64,000 bases of DNA from assembly GCA_958496175.1 (NCBI GenBank), contig OY292278.1:2542001-2606000 (forward strand). The letters are read 5' to 3'. The notes beneath the pieces are model-generated. The model searched no databases, was not told the origin of the DNA, and was given only the letters and a program-made list of their open reading frames with translations. This stretch comes from Sisyra terminalis (Eukaryota > Arthropoda > Insecta > Neuroptera > Sisyridae). A program made the translations under genes and the position numbers. The first letter of the stretch is position 1. Every line of letters begins with the position of its first letter. Shown piece by piece: positions 24,301 through 39,000 of this stretch.

Positions 24301-24654
24301 CCTTAAATCCGGTTTTTCCCAATTTAAATTGGCCTTGTTTAAACTTTTGAAATGGAATTGTGGACGTCCTGTTACCCACAGGAAGAAAATTTCTTCAAAT
24401 TGTAATTCACTTAAACGTCCCTAATCTTAATTTCTTGAGAAAACTAGGCCTTATTTTGAAAAATCTGTCATTAAACAGGCCTTATTTCAGACGGAAAATG
24501 TCACATCTATTTAAGGCTCTAAAACTTCCGGGTTTAAATTCCCGGCAAACTATCCCGCTAAATAATAATTCTTTTTATAAGAACGTGGAGTAAGATTCAA
24601 ACATAAATATTCAATCAGACTATAGCAAAAAAAACCATCCCTTATATCCGGTTT
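21345..24654 (+). repeat. Satellite array, subfamily C, segment 2
   Basis: Monomer copies resume after the insert with a divergent first unit (AACACCGTTTTAAACGGCC, AATTTCTGACGG) and then regular 339-340 bp units, with landmarks at 21645, 21984, 23679 and 24360. A variant with TACATAAATG, TTTTGGAGAACGTGGGG occurs at ~22185 and again near 46337-46681. The part from 22277 is repeated at 57000 onward. Confidence 0.95.
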
Positions 24655-27600
24655 TTCCCAATTTAAATTGGCCTTGTTTAAACTTTTGAAATGGAATTGT
24701 GGACGTCCTGTTACCCACAGGAAGAAAATTTCTTCAAATTGTAATTCACTTAAACGTCCCTAATCTTAATTTCTTGGGAAAACTAGGCCTTATTTTGAAA
24801 AATCGGCCATTAAACTGGCCTTATTTCAGACGGAAAATGGCACATCAATTTACGGCTCTAAAACCTCTAGGTTTAAATTCCTGGCAAACTATCCTGATAC
24901 ATTAATGTTTCTTTATTTGAGAACTTGGAGAAAGATTCAAACATTAATATTCAATCAGACTATAGCTAAAAAAAACCATCCCTTATATCCGGTTTTTCCC
25001 AATTTAAATTGGCATTGTTTTAGCTTTGAAATGGAATTGTGGACGTCCTCTTACCCACAGGAAGAAAATTTCTTCAAATTGTAATTCACTTAAACGTCCC
25101 TTATCTTAATTTCTTGAGAAAACTAGGTCTTATTTTGAAAAATCTGTCATTAAACAGGCCTTATTTCAGACGGAAAATGTCTCATCTATTTAAGGCTCTA
25201 AAACTTCCCGGTTTAAATTTCCGGCAAACTATCCCGATACATTAATGTTTCTTTTTTTGAGAACGTGGAAAAAGATTCAAACATTAATATTCAATCAGAC
25301 TATAGCAAAAGAAAACATCCCTTATATCCGGTTTTTCCCAATTTAAATTGTCCTAGTTTTAACTTTGACATGGAATTGTGGACGTCCTGTTACCCACAGG
25401 AAGAAAATTTCTACCGATTGAAATTCAATAAAACTTCCCTTATCTTAATTTTTTGAGAAAAATAAGTCTTAATTTGAAAAATCGGCCATTAAACTGGCCT
25501 TATTTCAGACGGAAAATGTCAAATCAATTTACGGCTCTAAACCTTCCCGGTTTAAATTCCCGGCAAACTATCCCGACAAATTAATGTTTCTTTTTTTGAG
25601 AACGTGGAGAAAGATTCAAACATTAATACTCAATCAGACTATAGCAATAGAAAACATCCCTTATATCCGGTTTTTCCCAATTTAAATTGGCCATGTTTTA
25701 GCTTTGAAATGGAATTGTGGACGTCCTGTTACCCACAGGAAGAAAATTTCTTCAAATTGTAATTCAATTAAACGTCCCCAATCTTAATTTCTTGAGAAAA
25801 CTAAGCCTTATATTGAAAAATCGGCCATTAAACTAGCTTTATTTCAGACGGAAAATGTCACATCAATTTACGGCTCTAAAACTTCCAGGATTAAATTCCT
25901 GGCAAACTATCCCGATACATTAATGTTTCTTTTTTTGAGAACGTGGAGAAAGATTCAAACATTAATATTCAATCAGACTATAGCAAAAGAAAACATCCCT
26001 TATATCCGGTTTTTCCCAATTTAAATTGTCCTAGTTTTAACTTTGACATGGAATTGTGGACGTCCTGTTACCCACAGGAAGAAAATATCTCCAAATTGTA
26101 ATTCACTTAAACGTCCCTAATCTTAATTTCTTGAGAAAACTAGGCCTTATTTTAAAAAATCGGCCATTAAACTGGCCTTATTTCAGACGGAAAATGTCAC
26201 ATCAATTTACGGCTCTAAAACTTCCCGGTTTAAATTCCCGGCAAACTATCCCGATAAATTAATGTTTCTTTTTTTGAGAACGTGGAGAAAGATTCAAACA
26301 TTAATATTCAATCAGACTATAGCAAAAGAAAACATCCCTTATATCCGGTTTTTCCCAATTTAAATTGGCCTTGTTTTAGCTTTGAAATGGAATTGTGGAC
26401 GTCCTGTTACCCACAGGAAGAAAATTTCTTCAAATTGTAATTCACTTAAACGTCCCTTAACTTAATTTCTTGAGAAAACTAAGCCTTATTTTGAAAAATC
26501 GGCCATTAAACTGGCCTTATTTCAGACGGAAAATGTCACATCAATTTACGGCTCTAAAACCTCCAGGTTTAAATTCCTGGCAAACTATCCTGATACATTA
26601 ATGTTTCTTTTTTTGAGAACTTGGAGAAAGATTCAAACATTAATATTCAATCAGACTATAGCAAAAAAAAACATCCCTTATATCCGGTTTTTCCCAATTT
26701 CAATTGGCCTTGTTTCAGCTTTGAAATGGAATTGTGGACGTCCTGTTCCCCACAGGAAGAAAATTTCTTCAAATTGTAATTCAATAAAACGTCCCTTTAC
26801 TTAATTTCTTGAGAAAAAAAAGTCTTAATTTGAAAAATCGGCCTTTAAACTGGACTTATTTCAGGCGGAAAATGTCACATCAATTTACGGCTCTAAAACT
26901 TCCAGGTTTAAATTCCTGGCAAACTATCCCGATACATTAATGTTTCTTTTTTTTAGAACTTGGAGAAAGATTCAAGCATTAATATTCAATTAAACTATAG
27001 CAAAAGAAAACATCCCTTATATCCGGTTTTCCCAATTTAAATTGGCCTTGTTTTAGATTTGAAATGGAATTGTGGTCGTCCTGTTACCCACAGGAAGAAA
27101 ATTTCTTCAAATTGTAATTCACTTAAACGTCCCTTATCTTAATTTCTTGAGAAAACTAAGCCTTATTTTGAAAAATCGGCCATTAAACTGGCCTTATTTC
27201 AGACGGAAAATGTCACATCAATTCACGGCTCTAAAACCTCCAGGTATAAATTTCTGGCAAACTATCCCGGTACATTAATGTTTCTTTTTTTGAGAACGTG
27301 GAGAAAGATTCAAGCATGAATATTCAATTAGACTATAGCAAAAGAAAACATCCCTTATATCCGGTTTTTCCCTATTTAAATTGGCCTTGTTTTAGCTTTG
27401 AAATGGAATTGTGGATGTCCTGTTACCCACAGGAAGAAAATTTCTTCAAATTGTTATTTATTAGATAGCCTTAAATCTACAAACATTGATATAACAAGGC
27501 CTAAATTCATTTTCTAAATTATTTCTTTTTTCAAACAATTCTAATTTGTTGGCAATTCGAATTGTTTAGAATTTTGAATTAAGACAACGCCACAATGTGT

Positions 27601-28403
27601 TTCGAATTTAGTTGGAAGATATGAGTACATCCACCTGACTCACAGGTGGCACTAAAAACTTAAGGTGGTTAAGTGACATTACATGTCAAGAGTTCACACG
27701 TTCTAGCATAGATGGAAAGACAGCAGATGTCAATTTGACAACTAACTTATGATAGTATTTCAAATTTTAATTATATATAATATTAAAATTTAATTGTATT
27801 TCTTCACATTGTAAATCACTAAAAAGCCTTAAATCTAAAAACGTTGAGAAAACAAGGCCTTATATTGAAAAAACACCCTTTTAAACGGCCTAATTTCTGA
27901 CGGAAAATGTCACATCAATTTACGGCTCTAAAACTTCCCGGTTTAAATTCCCGGCAAACTATCCCGATAAATTAATGTTTCTTTTTTTGAGAACGTGGAG
28001 AAAGATTCAAACATTAATATTCAATCAGACTATAGCAAAAGAAAACATCCCTTATATCCTGTTTTTCCCAATTTAAATTGGCCTTGTTTAAACTTTGAAA
28101 TGGAATTGTGGACGTCCTGTTACCCACAGGAAGAAAATTTCTTCAAATTGTAATTCACTTAAACGTCCCTAATCTTAATTTCTTGAGAAAACTAGGCCTT
28201 ATTTTGAAAAATCTGTCATTAAACTGGCCTTATTTCAGACGGAAAATGTCACATCTATTTAAGGCTCTAAAACTTCCCGGTTTAAATTCCCGGCAAACTA
28301 TCCCGATACATTTATGTTTCTTTTTTTGAGAACGTGGGAAAAGATTCAAACATTAATATTCAATCAGACTATAGCAATAGAAAACATCCCTTATATCCTG
28401 TTT
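24655..28403 (+). repeat. Higher-order repeat, 3749 bp, copy 1 (10 monomers plus insert)
   Basis: This block is followed directly by its own duplicate. Landmarks 24699, 25039, 26056, 27072 and 28108 recur at +3749. It contains insert copy 2 (27454-27807), so the non-satellite insert travelled as part of the block. Confidence 0.88.
27454..27807. repeat. 354 bp non-satellite insert, copy 2
   Basis: Same segment as at 20991 but a distinct variant class: GAAGATATGAG for GAAGCTATGAG, AACTTATGATAG for AACTTTTGATAG, and TAATTATATATAAT for TAATTGTATATAAT. The following satellite has CACCCTTTTAAACGG where copy 1 has CACCGTTTTAAACGG. Confidence 0.8.
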
Positions 28404-31400
28404 TTCCCAATTTAAATTGGCCTTGTTTAAACTTTTGAAATGGAATTGTGGACGTCCTGTTACCCACAGGAAGAAAATTTCTTCAAATTGTAATTCACTT
28501 AAACGTCCCTAATCTTAATTTCTTGGGAAAACTAGGCCTTATTTTGAAAAATCGGCCATTAAACTGGCCTTATTTCAGACGGAAAATGGCACATCAATTT
28601 ACGGCTCTAAAACCTCTAGGTTTAAATTCCTGGCAAACTATCCTGATACATTAATGTTTCTTTATTTGAGAACTTGGAGAAAGATTCAAACATTAATATT
28701 CAATCAGACTATAGCTAAAAAAAACCATCCCTTATATCCGGTTTTTCCCAATTTAAATTGGCATTGTTTTAGCTTTGAAATGGAATTGTGGACGTCCTCT
28801 TACCCACAGGAAGAAAATTTCTTCAAATTGTAATTCACTTAAACGTCCCTTATCTTAATTTCTTGAGAAAACTAGGTCTTATTTTGAAAAATCTGTCATT
28901 AAACAGGCCTTATTTCAGACGGAAAATGTCTCATCTATTTAAGGCTCTAAAACTTCCCGGTTTAAATTTCCGGCAAACTATCCCGATACATTAATGTTTC
29001 TTTTTTTGAGAACGTGGAAAAAGATTCAAACATTAATATTCAATCAGACTATAGCAAAAGAAAACATCCCTTATATCCGGTTTTTCCCAATTTAAATTGT
29101 CCTAGTTTTAACTTTGACATGGAATTGTGGACGTCCTGTTACCCACAGGAAGAAAATTTCTACCGATTGAAATTCAATAAAACTTCCCTTATCTTAATTT
29201 TTTGAGAAAAATAAGTCTTAATTTGAAAAATCGGCCATTAAACTGGCCTTATTTCAGACGGAAAATGTCAAATCAATTTACGGCTCTAAACCTTCCCGGT
29301 TTAAATTCCCGGCAAACTATCCCGACAAATTAATGTTTCTTTTTTTGAGAACGTGGAGAAAGATTCAAACATTAATACTCAATCAGACTATAGCAATAGA
29401 AAACATCCCTTATATCCGGTTTTTCCCAATTTAAATTGGCCATGTTTTAGCTTTGAAATGGAATTGTGGACGTCCTGTTACCCACAGGAAGAAAATTTCT
29501 TCAAATTGTAATTCAATTAAACGTCCCCAATCTTAATTTCTTGAGAAAACTAAGCCTTATATTGAAAAATCGGCCATTAAACTAGCTTTATTTCAGACGG
29601 AAAATGTCACATCAATTTACGGCTCTAAAACTTCCAGGATTAAATTCCTGGCAAACTATCCCGATACATTAATGTTTCTTTTTTTGAGAACGTGGAGAAA
29701 GATTCAAACATTAATATTCAATCAGACTATAGCAAAAGAAAACATCCCTTATATCCGGTTTTTCCCAATTTAAATTGTCCTAGTTTTAACTTTGACATGG
29801 AATTGTGGACGTCCTGTTACCCACAGGAAGAAAATATCTCCAAATTGTAATTCACTTAAACGTCCCTAATCTTAATTTCTTGAGAAAACTAGGCCTTATT
29901 TTAAAAAATCGGCCATTAAACTGGCCTTATTTCAGACGGAAAATGTCACATCAATTTACGGCTCTAAAACTTCCCGGTTTAAATTCCCGGCAAACTATCC
30001 CGATAAATTAATGTTTCTTTTTTTGAGAACGTGGAGAAAGATTCAAACATTAATATTCAATCAGACTATAGCAAAAGAAAACATCCCTTATATCCGGTTT
30101 TTCCCAATTTCAATTGGCCTTGTTTCAGCTTTGAAATGGAATTGTGGACGTCCTGTTCCCCACAGGAAGAAAATTTCTTCAAATTGTAATTCAATAAAAC
30201 GTCCCTTTACTTAATTTCTTGAGAAAAAAAAGTCTTAATTTGAAAAATCGGCCTTTAAACTGGACTTATTTCAGGCGGAAAATGTCACATCAATTTACGG
30301 CTCTAAAACCTCCAGGTTTAAATTCCTGGCAAACTATCCTGATACATTAATGTTTCTTTTTTTGAGAACTTGGAGAAAGATTCAAACATTAATATTCAAT
30401 CAGACTATAGCAAAAAAAAACATCCCTTATATCCGGTTTTTCCCAATTTCAATTGGCCTTGTTTCAGCTTTGAAATGGAATTGTGGACGTCCTGTTCCCC
30501 ACAGGAAGAAAATTTCTTCAAATTGTAATTCAATAAAACGTCCCTTTACTTAATTTCTTGAGAAAAAAAAGTCTTAATTTGAAAAATCGGCCTTTAAACT
30601 GGACTTATTTCAGGCGGAAAATGTCACATCAATTTACGGCTCTAAAACTTCCAGGTTTAAATTCCTGGCAAACTATCCCGATACATTAATGTTTCTTTTT
30701 TTTAGAACTTGGAGAAAGATTCAAGCATTAATATTCAATTAAACTATAGCAAAAGAAAACATCCCTTATATCCGGTTTTCCCAATTTAAATTGGCCTTGT
30801 TTTAGATTTGAAATGGAATTGTGGTCGTCCTGTTACCCACAGGAAGAAAATTTCTTCAAATTGTAATTCACTTAAACGTCCCTTATCTTAATTTCTTGAG
30901 AAAACTAAGCCTTATTTTGAAAAATCGGCCATTAAACTGGCCTTATTTCAGACGGAAAATGTCACATCAATTCACGGCTCTAAAACCTCCAGGTATAAAT
31001 TTCTGGCAAACTATCCCGGTACATTAATGTTTCTTTTTTTGAGAACGTGGAGAAAGATTCAAGCATGAATATTCAATTAGACTATAGCAAAAGAAAACAT
31101 CCCTTATATCCGGTTTTTCCCTATTTAAATTGGCCTTGTTTTAGCTTTGAAATGGAATTGTGGATGTCCTGTTACCCACAGGAAGAAAATTTCTTCAAAT
31201 TGTTATTTATTAGATAGCCTTAAATCTACAAACATTGATATAACAAGGCCTAAATTCATTTTCTAAATTATTTCTTTTTTCAAACAATTCTAATTTGTTG
31301 GCAATTCGAATTGTTTAGAATTTTGAATTAAGACAACGCCACAATGTGTTTCGAATTTAGTTGGAAGATATGAGTACATCCACCTGACTCACAGGTGGCA

Positions 31401-32152
31401 CTAAAAACTTAAGGTGGTTAAGTGACATTACATGTCAAGAGTTCACACGTTCTAGCATAGATGGAAAGACAGCAGATGTCAATTTGACAACTAACTTATG
31501 ATAGTATTTCAAATTTTAATTATATATAATATTAAAATTTAATTGTATTTCTTCACATTGTAAATCACTAAAAAGCCTTAAATCTAAAAACGTTGAGAAA
31601 ACAAGGCCTTATATTGAAAAAACACCCTTTTAAACGGCCTAATTTCTGACGGAAAATGTCACATCAATTTACGGCTCTAAAACTTCCCGGTTTAAATTCC
31701 CGGCAAACTATCCCGATAAATTAATGTTTCTTTTTTTGAGAACGTGGAGAAAGATTCAAACATTAATATTCAATCAGACTATAGCAAAAGAAAACATCCC
31801 TTATATCCTGTTTTTCCCAATTTAAATTGGCCTTGTTTAAACTTTGAAATGGAATTGTGGACGTCCTGTTACCCACAGGAAGAAAATTTCTTCAAATTGT
31901 AATTCACTTAAACGTCCCTAATCTTAATTTCTTGAGAAAACTAGGCCTTATTTTGAAAAATCTGTCATTAAACTGGCCTTATTTCAGACGGAAAATGTCA
32001 CATCTATTTAAGGCTCTAAAACTTCCCGGTTTAAATTCCCGGCAAACTATCCCGATACATTTATGTTTCTTTTTTTGAGAACGTGGGAAAAGATTCAAAC
32101 ATTAATATTCAATCAGACTATAGCAATAGAAAACATCCCTTATATCCTGTTT
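28404..32152 (+). repeat. Higher-order repeat, 3749 bp, copy 2
   Basis: Direct tandem duplicate of the preceding block. It differs mainly near 30100-30330, where a stretch has taken the sequence of the next monomer (ATTTCAATTGGCCTTGTTTC, CTGTTCCCCACAGG), as expected from gene conversion. Confidence 0.88.
31203..31556. repeat. 354 bp non-satellite insert, copy 3
   Basis: Same variant class as the copy 3749 bp upstream (GAAGATATGAG, AACTTATGATAG). It was produced by the block duplication, not by a new insertion. Confidence 0.8.
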
Positions 32153-32679
32153 TTCCCAATTTAAATTGGCCTTGTTTAAACTTTGAAATGGAATTGTGGA
32201 CGTCCTGTTACCCACAGGAAGAAAATTTCTTCCGATTGTAATTCAATAAAACGTCAACAATCTTAATTTATTGGAAAAACTAGGCCTTATTTTGAAAAAT
32301 CTGTCATTAAACAGGCCTTATTTCAGACGGAAAATGTCACATCTATTTAAGGCTCTAAAACTTCCCGGTTTAAATTCCCGGCAAACTATCCCGATATAAT
32401 TATGTTTCTTTTTTTGAGAACGTGGGAAAAGATTCAAACATTAATATTCAATCAGACTATAGCAAAAGAAAACATCCCTTATATCCTGTTTTTCCCAATT
32501 TAAATTGGCCTTGTTTAAACTTTGAAATGGAATTGTGGACGTCCTTTTACCCACAGGAAGAAAATTTCTTCAAATTGTAATTCACTTAAACGTCCCTAAT
32601 CTTAATTTCTTGAGAAAACTAGGCCTTATTTTGAAAAATCTGTCATTAAACTGGCCTTATTTCAGACGGAAAATGTCAC
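32153..32679 (+). repeat. Satellite array, subfamily C, linking monomers
   Basis: About 1.5 monomers between the 3749 bp and 3391 bp blocks. They carry the variant AAAACGTCAACAATCTTAAT with TTATTGGAAAAACTAGG, which is frequent downstream, and CGATATAATTATG in place of CGATACATTAATG. Confidence 0.85.
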
Positions 32680-35600
32680 ATCTATTTAAGGCTCTAAAAC
32701 TTCCCGGTTTAAATTCCCGGCAAACTATCCCGACAAATTAATGTTTCTTTTTTTGAGAACGTGGAGAAAGATTCAAACATTAATATTCAATCAGACTATA
32801 GCAAAAGAAAACATCCCTTATATCCGGTTTTTTCCAATTTAAATTGGCCTTGTTTTAACTTTGAAATGGAATTGTGGACGTCCTGTTACCCACAGGAAGA
32901 AAATTTCTTCCGATTGTAATTCAATAAAACGTCAACAATCTTAATTTATTGGAAAAACTAGGCCTTATTTTGAAAAATCTGTCATTAAACAGGCCTTATT
33001 TCAGACGGAAAATGTCACATCTATTTAAGGCTCTAAAACTTCCCGGTTTAAATTCCCGGCAAACTATCCCGACAAATTAATGTTTCTTTTTTTGAGAACG
33101 TGGAGAAAGATTCAAACATTAATATTCAATCAGACTATAGCAAAAGAAAACATCCCTTATATCCGGTTTTTTCCAATTTAAATTGGCCTTGTTTTAACTT
33201 TGAAATGGAATTGTGGACGTCCTGTTACCCACAGGAAGAAAATTTCTTCCGATTGTAATTCAATAAAACGTCAACAATCTTAATTTATTGGAAAAACTAG
33301 GCCTTATTTTGAAAAATCTGTCATTAAACAGGCCTTATTTCAGACGGAAAATGTCACATCTATTTAAGGCTCTAAAACTTCCCGGTTTAAATTCCCGGCA
33401 AACTATCCCGATACATTAATGTTTCTTTTTTTGAGAACGTGGAGAAAGATTCAAACATTAATATTCAATCAGACTATAGCAAAAAAAACAATCCCTAATA
33501 TCCTGTTTTTCCCAATTTTAATTGTCCTTGTTTTAGCTTTGAAATGGAATTGTGGACGTCCTGTTACCCACAGGAAGAAAATTTCTATCGATTGTAATTC
33601 AATAAAACGTCCCTAATCTTAATTTCTTGAGATAACTAAGCCTTATTTTGAAAAATCGGCCATTAAACTGGCCTTATTTCAGACGGAATATGTCATATCA
33701 ATTTACGGCTCTTAAACTTCCCGGTTTAAATTCCCGGCAAACTATCTCGATACATTAATGTTTCTTTTTTTGAGAGCTTGGAAAAAGATTCAAGCATTAA
33801 TATTCAATTAAACTATAGCAAAAGAAACCATCCCTTATATCCGGTTTTTTCCAATTTAAATTGTCCTTGTTTTAGCTTTAAAATGGAGTTGTGGACGTCC
33901 TGTTACCCACAGGAAGAAAATTTCTTCAAATTGTAATTCACTTAAACGTCCCTAATCTTAATTTCTTGAGAAAACTAGGCCTTATTTTGAAAAATCTGTC
34001 ATTAAACTGGCCTTATTTCAGACGGAAAATGTCACATCAATTTACGGCTCTAAAACTTCCCGGTTTAAATTCCCGGCAAACTATCCCGACAAATTAATGT
34101 TTCTTTTTTTGAGAACGTGGAGAAAGATTCAAACAATAATATTCAATCAGACTATAGCAAAAAAAAACCATCCCTTATATCCGGTTTTTCCCAATTTAAA
34201 TTGGCCTTGTTTTAACTTTGAAATGGAATTGTGGACGTCCTGTTACCCACAGGAAGAAAATTTCTTCAAATTGTAATTCACTTAAACGTCCCTAATCTTA
34301 ATTTCTTGAGAAAACTAGGCCTTATATTGAAAAATCGGCCATTAAACTGGCCTTATTTCAGACGGAAAATGTCACATCAATTTACGGCTCTAAAACTTCC
34401 CGGTTTAAATTCCCGGCAAACTATCCCGACAAATTAATGTTTCTTTTTTTGAGAACGTGGAGAAAGATTCAAACATTAATATTCAATCAGACTATAGCTA
34501 AAAAAAACCATCCCTTATATCCGGTTTTTCCCAATTTAAATTGGCATTGTTTTAGCTTTGAAATGGAATTGTGGACGTCCTCTTACCCACAGGAAGAAAA
34601 TTTCTTCAAATTGTAATTCAATAAAACGTCCCTTATCTTAATTTCTTGAGAAAAAAAAGTCTTAATTTGAAAAATCGGCCATTAAACAGGCCTTATTTCA
34701 GACGGAAAATGTCTCATCTATTTAAGGCTCTAAAACTTCCAGGTTTAAATTCCTGGCAAACTATCCCGGTACATTAATGTTTCTTTTTTTGAGAACTTAG
34801 AGAAAGATTCAAGCATTAATATTCAATTAGACTATAGCAAAAGAAAACATCCCTTATATCCGGTTTTCCCAATTTAAATTGGCCTTGTTTTAGATTTGAA
34901 ATGGAATTGTGGTCGTCCTGTTACCCACAGGAAGAAAATTTCTTCAAATTGTAATTCACTTAAACGTCCCTTATCTTAATTTCTTGAGAAAACTAAGCCT
35001 TATTTTGAAAAATCGGCCATTAAACTGGCCTTATTTCAGACGGAAAATGTCACATCAATTTACGGCTCTAAAACTTCCCGGTTTAAATTCCCGGCAAACT
35101 ATCCCGACAAATTAATGTTTCTTTTTTTGAGAACGTGGAGAAAGATTCAAACAATAATATTCAATCAGACTATAGCAAAAAAAAACCATCCCTTATATCC
35201 GGTTTTTCCCAATTTAAATTGGCCTTGTTTTAACTTTGAAATGGAATTGTGGACGTCCTGTTACCCACAGGAAGAAAATTTCTTCAAATTGTAATTCACT
35301 TAAACGTCCCTAATCTTAATTTCTTGAGAAAACTAGGCCTTATTTTGAAAAATCTGTCATTAAACAGGCCTTATTTCAGACGGAAAATGTCTCATCTATT
35401 TAAGGCTCTAAAACTTCCCGGTTTAAATTCCCGGCAAACTATCCCGATACATCAATGTTTCTTTTTTTGAGAACGAAGAAAAAGATTCAAACATTAATAT
35501 TCAATCAGACTATAGCAAAAGAAAACATCCCTTACATCCGGTTTTTCCCAATTTAAATTGGCCTTGTTTTAGCTTTGAAATGGAATTGTGGACGTCCTGT

Positions 35601-36070
35601 TACCCACAGGAAGAAAATTTCTACCGACTGAAATTCAATAAAACGTCCCTTATCTTAATTTCTTGAGAAAAATAAGTCTTAATTTGAAAAATCGGCCATT
35701 AAACTGGCCTTATTTCCGACGGAAAATGTCACATAATTTACGGCTCTAAAACCTCTAGGTTTAAATTCCTTGCAAACTATCCTGATACATTAATGTTTCT
35801 TTTTTTGAGAACGTGGAGAAAGATTCAAACATTAATATTCAATCAGACTATAGCAAAAGAAAACATCCCTTATATCCGGTTTTTTCCAATTTAAGTTGGC
35901 CTTGTTTTAACTTTGAAATGGAATTGTGGACGTCCTGTTACCCACAGGAAGAAAATTTCTTCCGATTGTAATTCAATAAAACGTCAACAATCTTAATTTA
36001 TTGGAAAAACTAGGCCTTATTTTGAAAAATCTGTCATTAAACAGGCCTTAATTCAGACGGAAAATGTCAC
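32680..36070 (+). repeat. Higher-order repeat, 3391 bp, copy 1 (10 monomers)
   Basis: Landmarks 33419, 33891, 34231, 34909 and 35249 recur at +3391. Diagnostic variants include AAAACGTCAACAATC, GTGGTCGTCCTG, TTTCCGACGGAAAATG with CACATAATTTACGG, and TTTAAGTTGGCC. Confidence 0.87.
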
Positions 36071-39000
36071 ATCTATTTAAGGCTCTAAAACTTCCCGGTT
36101 TAAATTCCCGGCAAACTATCCCGACAAATTAATGTTTCTTTTTTTGAGAACGTGGAGAAAGATTCAAACATTAATATTCAATCAGACTATAGCAAAAGAA
36201 AACATCCCTTATATCCGGTTTTTTCCAATTTAAATTGGCCTTGTTTTAACTTTGAAATGGAATTGTGGACGTCCTGTTACCCACAGGAAGAAAATTTCTT
36301 CCGATTGTAATTCAATAAAACGTCAACAATCTTAATTTATTGGAAAAACTAGGCCTTATTTTGAAAAATCTGTCATTAAACAGGCCTTATTTCAGACGGA
36401 AAATGTCACATCTATTTAAGGCTCTAAAACTTCCCGGTTTAAATTCCCGGCAAACTATCCCGACAAATTAATGTTTCTTTTTTTGAGAACGTGGAGAAAG
36501 ATTCAAACATTAATATTCAATCAGACTATAGCAAAAGAAAACATCCCTTATATCCGGTTTTTTCCAATTTAAATTGGCCTTGTTTTAACTTTGAAATGGA
36601 ATTGTGGACGTCCTGTTACCCACAGGAAGAAAATTTCTTCCGATTGTAATTCAATAAAACGTCAACAATCTTAATTTATTGGAAAAACTAGGCCTTATTT
36701 TGAAAAATCTGTCATTAAACAGGCCTTATTTCAGACGGAAAATGTCACATCTATTTAAGGCTCTAAAACTTCCCGGTTTAAATTCCCGGCAAACTATCCC
36801 GATACATTAATGTTTCTTTTTTTGAGAACGTGGAGAAAGATTCAAACATTAATATTCAATCAGACTATAGCAAAAAAAACAATCCCTAATATCCTGTTTT
36901 TCCCAATTTTAATTGTCCTTGTTTTAGCTTTGAAATGGAATTGTGGACGTCCTGTTACCCACAGGAAGAAAATTTCTATCGATTGTAATTCAATAAAACG
37001 TCCCTAATCTTAATTTCTTGAGATAACTAAGCCTTATTTTGAAAAATCGGCCATTAAACTGGCCTTATTTCAGACGGAATATGTCATATCAATTTACGGC
37101 TCTTAAACTTCCCGGTTTAAATTCCCGGCAAACTATCTCGATACATTAATGTTTCTTTTTTTGAGAGCTTGGAAAAAGATTCAAGCATTAATATTCAATT
37201 AAACTATAGCAAAAGAAACCATCCCTTATATCCGGTTTTTTCCAATTTAAATTGTCCTTGTTTTAGCTTTAAAATGGAGTTGTGGACGTCCTGTTACCCA
37301 CAGGAAGAAAATTTCTTCAAATTGTAATTCACTTAAACGTCCCTAATCTTAATTTCTTGAGAAAACTAGGCCTTATTTTGAAAAATCTGTCATTAAACTG
37401 GCCTTATTTCAGACGGAAAATGTCACATCAATTTACGGCTCTAAAACTTCCCGGTTTAAATTCCCGGCAAACTATCCCGACAAATTAATGTTTCTTTTTT
37501 TGAGAACGTGGAGAAAGATTCAAACAATAATATTCAATCAGACTATAGCAAAAAAAAACCATCCCTTATATCCGGTTTTTCCCAATTTAAATTGGCCTTG
37601 TTTTAACTTTGAAATGGAATTGTGGACGTCCTGTTACCCACAGGAAGAAAATTTCTTCAAATTGTAATTCACTTAAACGTCCCTAATCTTAATTTCTTGA
37701 GAAAACTAGGCCTTATATTGAAAAATCGGCCATTAAACTGGCCTTATTTCAGACGGAAAATGTCACATCAATTTACGGCTCTAAAACTTCCCGGTTTAAA
37801 TTCCCGGCAAACTATCCCGACAAATTAATGTTTCTTTTTTTGAGAACGTGGAGAAAGATTCAAACATTAATATTCAATCAGACTATAGCTAAAAAAAACC
37901 ATCCCTTATATCCGGTTTTTCCCAATTTAAATTGGCATTGTTTTAGCTTTGAAATGGAATTGTGGACGTCCTCTTACCCACAGGAAGAAAATTTCTTCAA
38001 ATTGTAATTCAATAAAACGTCCCTTATCTTAATTTCTTGAGAAAAAAAAGTCTTAATTTGAAAAATCGGCCATTAAACTGGACTTATTTCAGACGGAAAA
38101 TGTCACATCAATTTACGGCTCTAAAACTTCCAGGTTTAAATTCCTGGCAAACTATCCCGGTACATTAATGTTTCTTTTTTTGAGAACTTAGAGAAAGATT
38201 CAAGCATTAATATTCAATTAGACTATAGCAAAAGAAAACATCCCTTATATCCGGTTTTCCCAATTTAAATTGGCCTTGTTTTAGATTTGAAATGGAATTG
38301 TGGTCGTCCTGTTACCCACAGGAAGAAAATTTCTTCAAATTGTAATTCACTTAAACGTCCCTTATCTTAATTTCTTGAGAAAACTAAGCCTTATTTTGAA
38401 AAATCGGCCATTAAACTGGCCTTATTTCAGACGGAAAATGTCACATCAATTTACGGCTCTAAAACTTCCCGGTTTAAATTCCCGGCAAACTATCCCGACA
38501 AATTAATGTTTCTTTTTTTGAGAACGTGGAGAAAGATTCAAACAATAATATTCAATCAGACTATAGCAAAAAAAAACCATCCCTTATATCCGGTTTTTCC
38601 CAATTTAAATTGGCCTTGTTTTAACTTTGAAATGGAATTGTGGACGTCCTGTTACCCACAGGAAGAAAATTTCTTCAAATTGTAATTCACTTAAACGTCC
38701 CTAATCTTAATTTCTTGAGAAAACTAGGCCTTATTTTGAAAAATCTGTCATTAAACAGGCCTTATTTCAGACGGAAAATGTCTCATCTATTTAAGGCTCT
38801 AAAACTTCCCGGTTTAAATTCCCGGCAAACTATCCCGATACATCAATGTTTCTTTTTTTGAGAACGAAGAAAAAGATTCAAACATTAATATTCAATCAGA
38901 CTATAGCAAAAGAAAACATCCCTTACATCCGGTTTTTCCCAATTTAAATTGGCCTTGTTTTAGCTTTGAAATGGAATTGTGGACGTCCTGTTACCCACAG

